A stretch of 64,000 nucleotides of DNA. Origin: CAYVIB01 sp964451365. Lineage in GTDB: Bacteria; Pseudomonadota; Gammaproteobacteria; Pseudomonadales; Cellvibrionaceae. The translations under genes were made by a program, and so were the position numbers. The stretch spans positions 1 to 64,000 of the forward strand of contig CAYVIB010000010.1 of NCBI GenBank assembly GCA_964451365.1, read 5' to 3'. The notes beneath the pieces were generated by a model, which ran no database searches, was not told the origin of the DNA, and saw only the letters and a list, made by a program, of their open reading frames with translations. This document shows, piece by piece, positions 37,575 to 47,303 of the stretch; positions within the stretch are counted from its first letter, which is position 1, and every line of letters begins with the position of its first letter.

Positions 37575-38702
37575 TTACCCAAACGGCCGAAGCAGTTCAA
37601 AGCCGTACAAATCTCTTTCCAATTCCGGTGTGTCGGGAAAATGATCGGGAACAAAATCAGGATTCTTAAGGAAAACCTTGTCCGCTTCTTCCCTGTCCAG
37701 GAAATACCATGACTGATCCGATTGCCTGTAGAAGCGGATAAAACCGTCGGCTTTCCACCGGTCCAGTGATTCCTGGTCCAAAGGCATGCTGTATGGTGTG
37801 ACTTTCGAGATGGCAACTTTCGGAAGCTGTTTAACAACAAAGTCTTCCTTCGGCTTCGACGCTTTGTGTTTCGGGGCTTTCAAGTCGCGAACCGAACTTT
37901 GGTCAAGCGCTTCCTGGTCGACGTCATAGGACGGTGCCTTATTTGTCCTGATCCAGGTTTTTCCATCGGGAAAATCTCCCTGTTCCCACATAGAGATATC
38001 GGGATCTATCAGCTCCCCGCCTGTCTTTTGAAAATGAATTTTTTCCGCCGTCTCCAGTATACCCAGGACAAAGTTGAATTCATGCTCCGAGAATTTTTCA
38101 CCGGGAGTTTCCCGATCACCAAGAAACTCAATCAGCGTTTCATACCGGGAAGACCTGGGCGTTAAAGTTCCCGAACGTGTGACATTCGGATCGAACCCCC
38201 TGTTGGGATCGCCATGCCGCTTACCGGAGGCGGGACCCAGCGCAAGATTGGAGCCCAGGCTTTTTAATGCATTTACACCGGAGCCCGGTTCCAGGTCCAA
38301 TACTTCAACGGTTTTGGACCATTGAGGGGATGTCATCGCGTTGTAGACTTTTTCCATCACAGCGCTTTTGGATGCTTTATGATGTCCCGTATCGATATCA
38401 GGGTTGCCGGTACTTTTAGCGGCGTCATCCAGCGCTTTATCCACTTTTCCTGTCGCCCACTCACGCGTGAACTGAACGGGCGAAGACGCGGGATTTTCCT
38501 GTCTCTGGAGAGGGCGAAGCGCGCGGTTGTCGGATAGCGATTGCCCATTTTGCTTTGCTTCCGTGGCGTGCACTTTCAATTTTTCCATTTGGGCGATTTT
38601 GGCACGGTTATCGATAAATCTAACACCTTGCTTTACCGGTTTCGCCTGGCCAACAGCAGAAACGTTTTCCTTCTCCAGCCGCTTTTCACTTTGTGCCCGC
38701 AT
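37575..38702 (-). CDS. Toxin-like protein with DNR leader, unknown C-terminus
   Basis: 375 residues; AAGAAAGG precedes the ATG at 38702. The N-terminus has GVRFIDNRAKIAQMEKL and a second SLSDNRALRPLQRQ, the same leader type as the next gene downstream (36430-37458). The middle has GHHKASKSAVMEKVYN and SGTLTPRSSRYETLIEFL; the C-terminal half (FIRFYRQSDQSWYFLDREEADKVF) looks like a globular domain of no recognised family. No signal peptide or membrane segment. The two genes are 116 bp apart and probably form a transcription unit. Cargo for an injection system encoded elsewhere is a hypothesis; no structural genes for one lie in this window. Confidence 0.6.
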   Translation of the reverse strand: MRAQSEKRLEKENVSAVGQAKPVKQGVRFIDNRAKIAQMEKLKVHATEAKQNGQSLSDNRALRPLQRQENPASSPVQFTREWATGKVDKALDDAAKSTGNPDIDTGHHKASKSAVMEKVYNAMTSPQWSKTVEVLDLEPGSGVNALKSLGSNLALGPASGKRHGDPNRGFDPNVTRSGTLTPRSSRYETLIEFLGDRETPGEKFSEHEFNFVLGILETAEKIHFQKTGGELIDPDISMWEQGDFPDGKTWIRTNKAPSYDVDQEALDQSSVRDLKAPKHKASKPKEDFVVKQLPKVAISKVTPYSMPLDQESLDRWKADGFIRFYRQSDQSWYFLDREEADKVFLKNPDFVPDHFPDTPELERDLYGFELLRPFG

Positions 38703-39722
38703 GTTCGTTTACCTTTCTTGGTTATTATTAATTTACTTCAAGCTGGAATGCACATGCTCCCTAAAAAACATTATCAATGACGCTTTGATGATTACCACCA
38801 CGCAGGACTTCATGTCGTTCAAATGCTTTACTCAAAGCTGCATAAACCATTAACGGTTTTGGCGCGCAAATTAAAATTTTCTTTTTCGACCCGAACTCCT
38901 GGGATGCGAGCCGTTCCCGCTCCAGAGCTAATTTTAGACCAGAACACCACTGATGAGCGGAATTTATAGAAGAGGAAAACACTTCATCCGCCAACTTCTG
39001 CTAAAACGCGACGCGCAAAAACTACATGTCATAACCCACCATGGGATTCGTGGTGCCGCTACCGTTCACCGGCCAGAGAGAAAGCCTTTTTCACGATAGA
39101 GCAAAGGTTTGATTTCCCGCCACCCGCATACCATTCGTCTAAAGCCGCCGTCCGCGCGGCCATCGCTGTACCAACCACAATCCGGGCCTTAAGGGGATTC
39201 ATCGCCTTCTTTCCCTCTCGTTTGTTAGGGCTTCGGCAAGCGCCTGCTCCCAAATCATTCGTTTCTCGAGTTCCCGGCCGGCTTGAGCAAGGAGTAAAGC
39301 GTCTCATCTTATATTTAAGGAGAGACAAGCCGGCACCAAGGCGCGAATTTACGAGCCAAAATGCTGGTTTATACGCTTTAGGCAGTGAACTTATGCTAAG
39401 CGGGTTCGCCGCCTTTGGGTTCATTATCGATGCACTGGATGAGTAGCTTATTTTCGTTCCTAAATTTCGAGATGTTTACGCGGTTTACCAACCCTCCCGA
39501 CCGCTTGTTTATTCTCGTGAAAACACTGGAGAAATTCGATTAAACCACACAAAAAAAATCACGCCAAAAAATTTTAACTCCAACCGATTTTCACAAAAAA
39601 TTGCATTATTTCGCACTGGCTTTACAACTAACCCGTCTGCTCTGCGTTAGGGTACTGGTTCGGCGCACATGCGACCGGAAGACAGGCACCTAAATTAAAA
39701 TAGTCATAATCAGGAGAATATT
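38703..39722. other. 1-kb region without a convincing gene
   Basis: Short open frames at 38761-38994 and 39059-39424 (minus) and 39222-39446 (plus) have no domain or ribosome site that convinces me. The part around 39460-39640 is AT-rich and probably promoter DNA for the duplicated Cys-repeat protein. This stretch may be island scar tissue. Confidence 0.55.
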
Positions 39723-40409
39723 ATGAATCGCAGATATATAACTCTCGGCAAATTGAGCGCAACTATTTTGCTAAGCTTTTGTTCGCTGTTGCTCGCCATG
39801 ACAGCGGCCGCCGCGGACAACCTCGGGCAGGACTTTGCGCGCCAGATTAAAGTCTTCAAATACGATCAATCCACGCAGTGCAACGATAACGGTATTCCAC
39901 TGGAAGAAATGAAACAGGAACTGACTGACGCGGGAATACAAGTGTACTGTGCGCAAAAAGGCAATGACGGTAATCCCTATCCGGCAGTCTGCGGCGGCGC
40001 CACCGGTAATATCAATATTTATCTGATTGGAACGGCGGACCTGCGTCTGGCACAACGCCTGGGTTTCGCCCCGGTACGCACATTGGAAAACTACCGGGAT
40101 CAACCCTGCAAACGATACCCGCCGAAAGTGTTCAAATACAACCAATCCACCCAGTGCAACAACGATGGTATTCCGTTGGAAGTTATGGAGAGGGAATTGG
40201 TCGGCGCCGGCATTGACGTTAAATGTTCGCAGAAAGCCAACGATGGTTTGATGTATCCTGCCGTATGTGGAGGCGCTACCGGCGAGATTAATGTTTACAC
40301 GATTCAACCGGAAAATATTCCCGATGCGGAGCAACTGGGGTTTCGGCACGTGAAGGAATTAACCGAGTATCAGGACCAGCCTTGCCCGTCATTTGGTGTG
40401 GAAAGGTAG
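39723..40409 (+). CDS. Secreted protein with two tandem Cys-rich repeats
   Basis: 228 residues. A signal peptide (LLSFCSLLLAMTAAAAD) precedes two copies of an about 90-residue unit. Each has KVFKYxQSTQCN, GIPLE.M..EL..AGI, C..K.NDG..YPAVCGGATG, N.Y.I, LGF..V and QPC, thus four conserved Cys per unit, probably forming two disulfides. The copies are about 60 percent alike, so the duplication is not very recent. AGGAGAAT lies before the ATG. No family recognised; a periplasmic or secreted binding or inhibitor role is possible. Single-gene unit. Confidence 0.78.
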   Translation: MNRRYITLGKLSATILLSFCSLLLAMTAAAADNLGQDFARQIKVFKYDQSTQCNDNGIPLEEMKQELTDAGIQVYCAQKGNDGNPYPAVCGGATGNINIYLIGTADLRLAQRLGFAPVRTLENYRDQPCKRYPPKVFKYNQSTQCNNDGIPLEVMERELVGAGIDVKCSQKANDGLMYPAVCGGATGEINVYTIQPENIPDAEQLGFRHVKELTEYQDQPCPSFGVER

Positions 40410-40531
40410 TTTAGGGCCTGCGATGACGGACTTGCCAGGCACGCACTACTCGACTTGACTGCCGGGCCACGGATGGCTTTAATCAAACACCTTCACAACC
40501 TGGAGCGGCCCTGATTTTCCTGAAGAACCCC

Positions 40532-41296
40532 ATGTCACGCCAAAAAGTAGAATTCAAAAACAAAGCCGGCCACACCCTGGCCGGTGCCCTGGAACTGCCA
40601 CCCAAAGGCCGGTTGCGCGCAATGGCGCTCTTCGCTCACTGCTTTACCTGCGGCAAGGATGTGGTGGCCGCATCGCGCATCACACGGGCTCTGGCCGATC
40701 GGGGAATTGGGGCGCTGCGGTTCGATTTTACCGGACTTGGCGGTAGTGACGGGGATTTTGCCAGCACCACGTTTACTTCCAATGTGACGGACCTGGAAGC
40801 CGCCGCGGTTTTTCTGTCGAAAAAGTATCAGGCACCGCGGTTGCTTTTGGGGCACAGCCTCGGTGGCGCGGCGGCACTGGTGGCAGCCGGGCGAATTCCA
40901 TCGGTTCGCGCGGTAGCCACGATTGCGGCACCGTCCACGCCCCAACATGTGAAGCACTTGTTTCGCGACCAGGCCTGTAATATTCAGGACGAGGGACAAG
41001 CGGATATCTGCATTGGCGACAGGGAGTTCACCATCGGCGCGGAACTACTGGCGGATCTGGAGAAATGGCCGCTGGAGAAAACGGTGGGCAGGCTCCGCAA
41101 GCCGCTGATGATATTTCACTCCCCGGCGGATCGCGTTGTGGAAATCGAGGAAGCGGGGGAAATCTACGCGGCGGCGAAACACCCAAAGAGCTTTATCTCA
41201 CTGGATAACGCGGACCACTTGTTAACGCGGCCAGAGGATGCGGAGTATGTGGCTACTGTATTAAGCGCCTGGGCGTCACGCTATATCGCTGACTAA
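40532..41296 (+). CDS. Alpha/beta hydrolase
   Basis: 254 residues, cytoplasmic. Motifs: ALFAHCFTCGKD, RFDFTGLGGSDGDF, nucleophile elbow GHSLGG with Ser109, acid in HSPADRVVEI and His in LDNADHLL. It resembles the hydrolase part of OsmC-fused hydrolases; here no OsmC domain follows. Substrate unknown. The next gene is the convergent cold-shock gene. Confidence 0.88.
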   Translation: MSRQKVEFKNKAGHTLAGALELPPKGRLRAMALFAHCFTCGKDVVAASRITRALADRGIGALRFDFTGLGGSDGDFASTTFTSNVTDLEAAAVFLSKKYQAPRLLLGHSLGGAAALVAAGRIPSVRAVATIAAPSTPQHVKHLFRDQACNIQDEGQADICIGDREFTIGAELLADLEKWPLEKTVGRLRKPLMIFHSPADRVVEIEEAGEIYAAAKHPKSFISLDNADHLLTRPEDAEYVATVLSAWASRYIAD

Positions 41297-41337
41297 GTAT
41301 TGCCGGAAGAATATGCCGGTAATGACGGCGCACGCAT

Positions 41338-41370
41338 AAAAAAAGGCGAGCCCCTGCGGAACTCGCCTTT
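41338..41370 (-). terminator. Terminator of the cold-shock gene
   Basis: Read on the minus strand, a stem GGCGAG / CTCGCC (41362-41367 and 41345-41350) with a GC-rich loop is followed by seven U residues (A-run at 41338-41344 on the plus strand). Confidence 0.88.
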
Positions 41371-41389
41371 CGTGAATCTGTACCGAAGC

Positions 41390-41599
41390 TTATACGGCGA
41401 CGATATTTTCGGCTTGCGGGCCTTTTTGACCTTTGGTTACGGTGAACTCAACGCGCTGGCCTTCGGCCAGGGTTTTAAAGCCGGAACCGCTGATGGCGCT
41501 GAAGTGAGCAAATACGTCCGGGCCGGACGGCTGCTCGATAAAACCAAAACCTTTTGACTCATTGAACCACTTAACGGTACCGGTAACTCTATTAGACAT
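41390..41599 (-). CDS. Cold-shock domain protein (CspA family)
   Basis: 69 residues. RNP1-like KGFGFI and RNP2-like VFAHFSAI identify the single-stranded nucleic-acid-binding cold-shock domain. Start at 41599 (MSNRV), chosen because AGGA is 7 bp upstream; a start two codons earlier would leave too little space. A long AT-rich leader upstream (41600-41900) fits the usual cold-shock regulation by leader RNA. RNA chaperone activity is expected. Confidence 0.94.
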   Translation of the reverse strand: MSNRVTGTVKWFNESKGFGFIEQPSGPDVFAHFSAISGSGFKTLAEGQRVEFTVTKGQKGPQAENIVAV

Positions 41600-42118
41600 A
41601 ATCATATCCTGAAATTGAAAAGTAAAAAGCCACTGGGGCTCATAAATAGCGCGAAAAATTAAATTGCAATACTTAGAAGCTAAACTACTGGGAACTATTG
41701 GGAACTACAGGACGAGGAATTACGAATAACGCGGTGTAGTGGAAGTTCAGTCAATTGATCTTTCAAGCTGATCGGCACCATATACGCAAGCCGGCAAGAA
41801 GTCAAAGCTTTTTTTATTTTAGCTGAACGCCCATTGTGGCGGCACATTACCACAACCACTGTTGATCAAATCGCCTTCAACCCCACTTCCAAATATTTTC
41901 TTTATAATCAATAAGTTATCTATTTCAGCCAGAGCGGCATGGTCTGCTTTTAGCTGACATTATCCAAACATCCACTATATCCGCCGCAGGCGAAAATGAA
42001 GCGCGCCTGGGCCAACCTTGATATTGTGAGAAGAGCTTACCAACCAGAAGCACCCGACCGTGGGTTGCGCGGAATAACCGGCACCGACGTATCGGACAAA
42101 TCATCAACGGTAATTCAT
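41600..42118. other. 519-bp region: cold-shock leader and intergenic DNA
   Basis: The first 150-250 bp on the minus strand probably form the cold-shock leader; a direct repeat (TGGGAACTA) lies at about 41690-41708. Short frames at 41925-42215 and 41996-42229 are not convincing. Confidence 0.5.
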
Positions 42119-43582
42119 CTACCCGGGCCTGCCCCCGGTCCGGGCGATAACCTGAAAAAACTCCCTGCGGGTTTTCGGCCCGAATGTCTGGAAACTCGGG
42201 TTGGGATTTTCGCAATATTCCGCTTTTAGCGCGCCAATACGATCGCTTGCATTCGGTCGCCGGTATCGTTGCGGGTCCAGGCCATAAATACGCGCGCCGT
42301 TCAGGCCGAATATCTTTGCCTTCATCTCATCGGTTATTTTGGAATAACCAAATTTCTCCTGGTATTCCTCTGTAATTTGGAAGCTGCGCAAAGTTTCAAT
42401 CTGGTCCTGCGGGCTGCCGTACCAGATGCTGTCGGTTCCCCAACATATCCGGTCTTCGCCAAAATATTTCAGTAACTTTCCCATCAGGTGCGCGGCCGGA
42501 TCGGGTTGCGACATATACGCGTGCCAGACGCTGCCGAGTTCCGTATACAGATTACCCTGATTGCGCTTGAAGCCATTTTCCTGGAATGCACGAATTAGCC
42601 GGTCGACGCCCTCGAGTTCTTCGTTGGGTTTGTTCGCGTCATAGGGACCTTCCGGTTTGTCGCGTTCAAAACCCGAGTGGTAGCAAATAAATGTCATATC
42701 CGGGTAGGCTTTTGCAACGCGTGCGATATCCGCCGGATGCGAATATTTGTATTCCAGGTGGGGAAGTGGCAAGCCCCGATGCGCGGCCACGGTTTTAATT
42801 CCCAGCGACCGGGCTTTTTCCAGAAATTTGATGCCTATCGGGTCATCCATGAAATATCCCGTGCCGTCGGGTCCCCACTGCGGGTACAACTTCCAGGCGG
42901 CAACTTTATGCACTTCGGCCTGCTCTTCCATGCGTTCGAGTTCCCCTTCTTCATTCGGCATCACGCCACCGTGAATCAGGCAGCGCTCGCGCCCCTGGGC
43001 TTCGTTGATAATCGCCCGCGCTTCGGCGGCGTAATCCGTGGGTGTGGGATTATTTCCCTGCGCGCCCCAGAGTGCGGAGACAACGCCGACATCAGTGTCG
43101 CTGTCGAGATAAACCTCCTTTAGCAGTTGTCGCGCGGAATAACAGTCGAAGCCATTTTCGCATTTGGAAGCCTGGCCGAATATTCGGGTCAGGTTGCGCT
43201 CCCACAATTTCCCATCGCGGCCTTTCGCCCAGTCGCCGGACGGATCAACGCAATGGGTTTGCACATCGAAAATAAATTCCTTTTTCCCCAATTCGGCCTG
43301 GGCCAATTGTGAATCAAAAGCAGATTCGGCGCTTAAATCAAAAAAACCGCCGGCGCCCGCGTGTACGCGATTAAACGCAAGCAAGGTTGCCGCGCTGCCG
43401 GCGGTGGAAATCAATAAATTGCGCCGGCTCAAAGCCGACTTTTTTGCCACTTGCCCCACAAATTCACGGGCGTGGGCGTTGGCAAGTTTCTGCTTTTTGG
43501 TCAAGGGTTGGGGAATGTATTCGCCGTTGGATGTGGTGTCGACCTTAACGGGGAGACGGGTACCTTCGGGATCAAAATCCAT
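42119..43582 (-). CDS. Amidohydrolase family protein with internal Tat-like motif
   Basis: 487 residues. A TIM-barrel metal-dependent hydrolase (amidohydrolase 2 type): DVQTHCVDP near residue 105, AAWKLYPQWGP, AAHRGLPLPHLEY, ICYHSGFERD, GNLYTELGSVW and WGTDSIWYGSPQDQI, with metal-binding His and Asp in the expected order. LSRRNLLISTAGSAATLL at about residue 51-69 looks like a twin-arginine signal but is preceded by about 50 residues, so the real start could be internal (no clear Met), or the long leader is genuine. It would act on a ring carboxylate or amide; substrate unknown. Confidence 0.85.
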   Translation of the reverse strand: MDFDPEGTRLPVKVDTTSNGEYIPQPLTKKQKLANAHAREFVGQVAKKSALSRRNLLISTAGSAATLLAFNRVHAGAGGFFDLSAESAFDSQLAQAELGKKEFIFDVQTHCVDPSGDWAKGRDGKLWERNLTRIFGQASKCENGFDCYSARQLLKEVYLDSDTDVGVVSALWGAQGNNPTPTDYAAEARAIINEAQGRERCLIHGGVMPNEEGELERMEEQAEVHKVAAWKLYPQWGPDGTGYFMDDPIGIKFLEKARSLGIKTVAAHRGLPLPHLEYKYSHPADIARVAKAYPDMTFICYHSGFERDKPEGPYDANKPNEELEGVDRLIRAFQENGFKRNQGNLYTELGSVWHAYMSQPDPAAHLMGKLLKYFGEDRICWGTDSIWYGSPQDQIETLRSFQITEEYQEKFGYSKITDEMKAKIFGLNGARIYGLDPQRYRRPNASDRIGALKAEYCENPNPSFQTFGPKTRREFFQVIARTGGRPG

Positions 43583-43913
43583 AAGCTTCTCCTGGGTCGA
43601 CTCAGACTCGGCTCAGGCTTAGATATTGAAATACGAAATAGTTTCCTTTGCAAAAAAAGCGTGGCGCCACTGTTTGCCAACACGGGGAGAAAACCTGCCA
43701 ACTGCCGGGAAAGAGGCCAGAACCTATGTCAACATTCGATTATGGACAGGGGCAGCTCTTGCGGCTGCCTGGGTAACCGCAAGGGTTACTCCTACGAACA
43801 CAGCAAGGTTACCCTACCCGATTTGTTATTCATCGCTTTTGCTAATTGGGGAAACCTGCGCCGCCGGGACTTTTAGTGATCCTGTGAAAACCAGTGACAC
43901 GTATGAGACCGTT
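43583..43913. other. 331-bp intergenic region
   Basis: No supported gene. Lies between the amidohydrolase start and the stop of the HD-GYP gene, so it should hold the amidohydrolase promoter. Confidence 0.5.
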
Positions 43914-46900
43914 TTAATGAGATGGTTTGCGGAGAAAGCGTTCCATATCAACCTCATCAATCTGTTCCGGCGCCAGATACCGCCTGGCATATTCCATATA
44001 AACTCCGCTAGATAAAAATAATTGAAAGGTCTCTTCGCAAAGCTTTCCGTCCCTCACCATATTGGCGAGAATCTGAATCGCCTCGCTGAGCGGCTTGGCT
44101 TTTTTATAGGGTCGGTCCGCGGCGGTGAGAGCTTCATAGATATCCGCGATGGCCAAAATGCGGTCCGGAATTTCCAGGTCCTTGGCCTCCAATTTACGGG
44201 GATAGCCGGTACCTGTCAGCGTCTCGTGATGGGTGGAGGCGTATTTGGGCACTTTTGCCAGTTCCGGCGGGAACGAAAGCGATTCAAGCATTTTGATTGT
44301 AGCAATCATATGCTCGTTAATTTTAAAGCGGTCCTCCGCCGTGAGGGTGCCCCGTGACACGGAAAGGTTGTGAATTTCGCCGAGGTTGTAAAGGTGCTCC
44401 GGTATTTCCATGTCGATCCTCAATGCGGGATCGGGCTTTCTCTTTTCCAATCGTGGGAAAATGTGTTCGGGTCGGTCGGCAAGCAGCGGCTCGGTCACCG
44501 GTAGTGACTCCGGTGCCTGGTATCGCATTCCCTCCACCGGGGACAGTCCCAGGCGATCGCTGAAATAACGGGTCCATGTGAGGGTGGCGAGTTCGTGAAG
44601 TCTCTTTATATTTTCGTCGGTGACAAATTCGCTACCCAGGTTGAGTGAGGCGATAAAAGCGTAATCCTGTTCCAGTTGCTGGCAGGTTTGCTGGAATTCG
44701 CGCTCATACTGCTCGCTGTTCGCCGCATCCGCTGACGATTTTTGCAACAATTGGATTTGCGCATCGCGGCGCAGAACTTCAAAACGCATCCTGATTTCGT
44801 GGATGCGGTTGTAAATCGTCTCAAGCTTGGTGCCTTTATCAACGATGTGTTCAGGCGTGGTGATTTTGCCGCAGTCGTGCAACCAGGCGGCGACGGAAAA
44901 CTCGCGTTTTTTCTGCTCCGAACTAAAATCGAAATCCCGGAATATTCCCTGTTGCGCACGCCCCGCCTCGGTTGCCAGCATAATCGCCAGTTCGGGAACC
45001 CGTGCGCAATGCCCGCCGGTGTAAGGCGATTTTTCGTCGATGGCCTGAGCAATCAGTTTGATAAAGGAATCCATCAACGCCTGTTGGTCCATCTCGTGTC
45101 GTTTGATGGCGCCCGCCATCTCAACAATGGATTTGGACAGGTCGTAAATCTCGAGAATTCTGCTGTCGAGTTGCCCGACTTCGTCGTAAAGCCGGTTTTT
45201 GACTTTGTCATTTTCCGCCGCCAGACGTTTGATGGGGCGCACGATGGGCGAGGCAAACCACCAGCACAACGGCATCAACAGCGCGAAACAGATCAATATC
45301 AGCACCAGGGATACAGTGACTTTATTTAACGCCGGAGCCAGCACTTGCCGACGCGGCGCCACGACCGCGAAATACTCGCGGATTTTGTCGTTGGCATCGA
45401 ATTCGGCGACATAGGTAAAGCAATCGCAATCGGGGTTGCGGATTGTTTCGATGTGATTCTGGCGTTGCGCGTCATTGGCTTGCTGGATTAATTCCTCGTA
45501 GGGAACAACAGGGTTGGCGGGGAGGTCTTGCACCGGACCATCCCGCTCCAGCCATTTCTGCCGCAGCGCCTGGCGTTGCATCGGTTGAACGTTATCGATC
45601 GCCAGGTTGAGCAGCTCGAGTAATTCGGGATGTTCCCGGCTCACCAGAAAATGCAACTCATCCGGCAGGCCGGCCCTGCCCGCTTCGTTGATATCGTGAA
45701 AAACCAGGCCCTCAATAAAAAATATGTCAGCGGCGTATCGCAGTATCGGGCCTGAATCGAGAGTCGCAAACACTTCGTTATTGGCGACCGATTCCAGCGC
45801 GCGACGGGTCGATGGAACTTCCCGTATTTGAATCTCCGGAAACTGTTGGCGCAAAAGCGGAATAACGGACCAGCCTTCGGGTATGGCGACCGTTTTACCC
45901 ATCAGTTGCCGGATATCGCTGATTGCGGGAACACCTTCAGCCGTGACAACGGCGTAAGGCAACCGCAGGATCGGTTTACTCAACAAACCGGCGTGCCGGT
46001 TTTGCTCGTTGGGGAATACCGGTTGCAGAATTTCGAATTCATTGCGCTGAAACTTGTTCACCAATTCAGGCCAGTTGTACCCGTTGACGAATTCAATATC
46101 CATATCGAGCATACGTGCAACCAGGCGCGTGAGCTCCACCATGTAACCACGCGGTTCGCCGGCCACGGCAAAATCGATTGGCGACCAGTTGGTTTCGTTG
46201 GACACGCGGATTTTTCCCACACTATCGAGATAGCGTCGCTGCGCATCATCAAGAAGCAAAGGATGGACATCGGCAATTTCCGTTGTATTTTCAGCGTAGC
46301 GATTGGATGCCAGAACCTCACCGCCTTCCTGGAACAAATAAATATCGCCGGGGCTGCTTAATTCCACCTGGCTCAGGTACTCGGACAATGAAGACAAGGC
46401 GATATCGACTGCCAACACCGCATCGGAGGATGCGACAAAGGTGGAATAAGTCTGGCCCGGTGCCTGCAGGTGCTGAAACATATAAGGCGCGGTCTTATAA
46501 ATATTGTCGGGAGTCGCACCGGTGTACCAGATGCGCCGATTGGCAAAATAATCACTGCGTTCGGATCGCGTAATTCGCAAATTGAAGCTTTCATCGTAAT
46601 AGTCGAAGAAACGGCGTCGCTCATCGCCGCTACCCGTCACGCGAATAATAACCCAGCGGTCGCTGTCGGCGGCATTCAACTGTCGGCGCACGGTACTACT
46701 GGATTCCAGGTTCACCAGTTCGTAAAAATCACCGTTGGGAAAACCGATGTAAATTGCATAGTAAATGGGATTGTCTTCCATGACTTCGGCAAACAATCGG
46801 CGGGCAGGCGGCGCAGCCCGGTTGCCATCCAGCAGAGCGGAATTGCCAGCCAGGATGCGGGTGGTTTGCACGGTCGAACGATCAATGGCGTTGAGGTATT

Positions 46901-47087
46901 CCGTCGTGCGGGTAGCTGTCTGCTGGTATTCGCCAAGCGCGGCCTCCACCGCCATTGCGCGGCTGAAATGCCAGTGCAGGAATATTCCCAACGCCGAAGT
47001 CAGGCCAGTGGCGAGAACAAAAACACATACAACCGTAAAGCGGATGGAGTAACGCGCGCGTCCTTCTCGAGTTATTCTTATAAACAT
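43914..47087 (-). CDS. Membrane HD-GYP phosphodiesterase with Cache-like and solute-binding sensor domains
   Basis: 1057 residues. A transmembrane segment (about 17-37), a periplasmic Cache-like region (about 40-290), an SBP_bac_3-like solute-binding domain (about 300-520: VAGEPRGYMVELTRLVARML, GKTVAIPEGWSVIPLL, YAVVTAEGV), a second segment (about 605-627), a HAMP-like linker, then HD-GYP. His-Asp at 737-738 (AAWLHDCGKI) and GYP at 961-963 (HHETLTGTGYPRKL) are intact, although a long insertion separates them. c-di-GMP hydrolysis is expected, controlled by a periplasmic ligand, perhaps an amino acid. The gene stands alone. Confidence 0.9.
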   Translation of the reverse strand: MFIRITREGRARYSIRFTVVCVFVLATGLTSALGIFLHWHFSRAMAVEAALGEYQQTATRTTEYLNAIDRSTVQTTRILAGNSALLDGNRAAPPARRLFAEVMEDNPIYYAIYIGFPNGDFYELVNLESSSTVRRQLNAADSDRWVIIRVTGSGDERRRFFDYYDESFNLRITRSERSDYFANRRIWYTGATPDNIYKTAPYMFQHLQAPGQTYSTFVASSDAVLAVDIALSSLSEYLSQVELSSPGDIYLFQEGGEVLASNRYAENTTEIADVHPLLLDDAQRRYLDSVGKIRVSNETNWSPIDFAVAGEPRGYMVELTRLVARMLDMDIEFVNGYNWPELVNKFQRNEFEILQPVFPNEQNRHAGLLSKPILRLPYAVVTAEGVPAISDIRQLMGKTVAIPEGWSVIPLLRQQFPEIQIREVPSTRRALESVANNEVFATLDSGPILRYAADIFFIEGLVFHDINEAGRAGLPDELHFLVSREHPELLELLNLAIDNVQPMQRQALRQKWLERDGPVQDLPANPVVPYEELIQQANDAQRQNHIETIRNPDCDCFTYVAEFDANDKIREYFAVVAPRRQVLAPALNKVTVSLVLILICFALLMPLCWWFASPIVRPIKRLAAENDKVKNRLYDEVGQLDSRILEIYDLSKSIVEMAGAIKRHEMDQQALMDSFIKLIAQAIDEKSPYTGGHCARVPELAIMLATEAGRAQQGIFRDFDFSSEQKKREFSVAAWLHDCGKITTPEHIVDKGTKLETIYNRIHEIRMRFEVLRRDAQIQLLQKSSADAANSEQYEREFQQTCQQLEQDYAFIASLNLGSEFVTDENIKRLHELATLTWTRYFSDRLGLSPVEGMRYQAPESLPVTEPLLADRPEHIFPRLEKRKPDPALRIDMEIPEHLYNLGEIHNLSVSRGTLTAEDRFKINEHMIATIKMLESLSFPPELAKVPKYASTHHETLTGTGYPRKLEAKDLEIPDRILAIADIYEALTAADRPYKKAKPLSEAIQILANMVRDGKLCEETFQLFLSSGVYMEYARRYLAPEQIDEVDMERFLRKPSH

Positions 47088-47303
47088 GGAACGGGTCCAA
47101 GACTTTTAAAATTTTAATGTAGCACAACCGGATTGGGTCAGCCTGAATGTCTCAACACCCAGGTATACAACCCGCACCCCCGTTTCGCAAGGAGGCACCG
47201 GCGTTGATTCAGGCGACTTGATCTCGCTGGCGGTACAGCGTACTGTTTTAGCCTGTCGGAAAGACAGGCTCTTGTAACACTAAAATCGCTCACCGATGGG
47301 TTT

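Noticed and set aside
38761..39446. Short open frames in the region after the toxin-like pair
   Set aside because: Composition and lack of start signals make them doubtful; noted as gene-poor instead.
47250..47270. c-di-GMP riboswitch near the HD-GYP gene
   Set aside because: Only a simple 8-bp hairpin is present; the conserved GEMM core was not found, and it lies upstream of a different gene.
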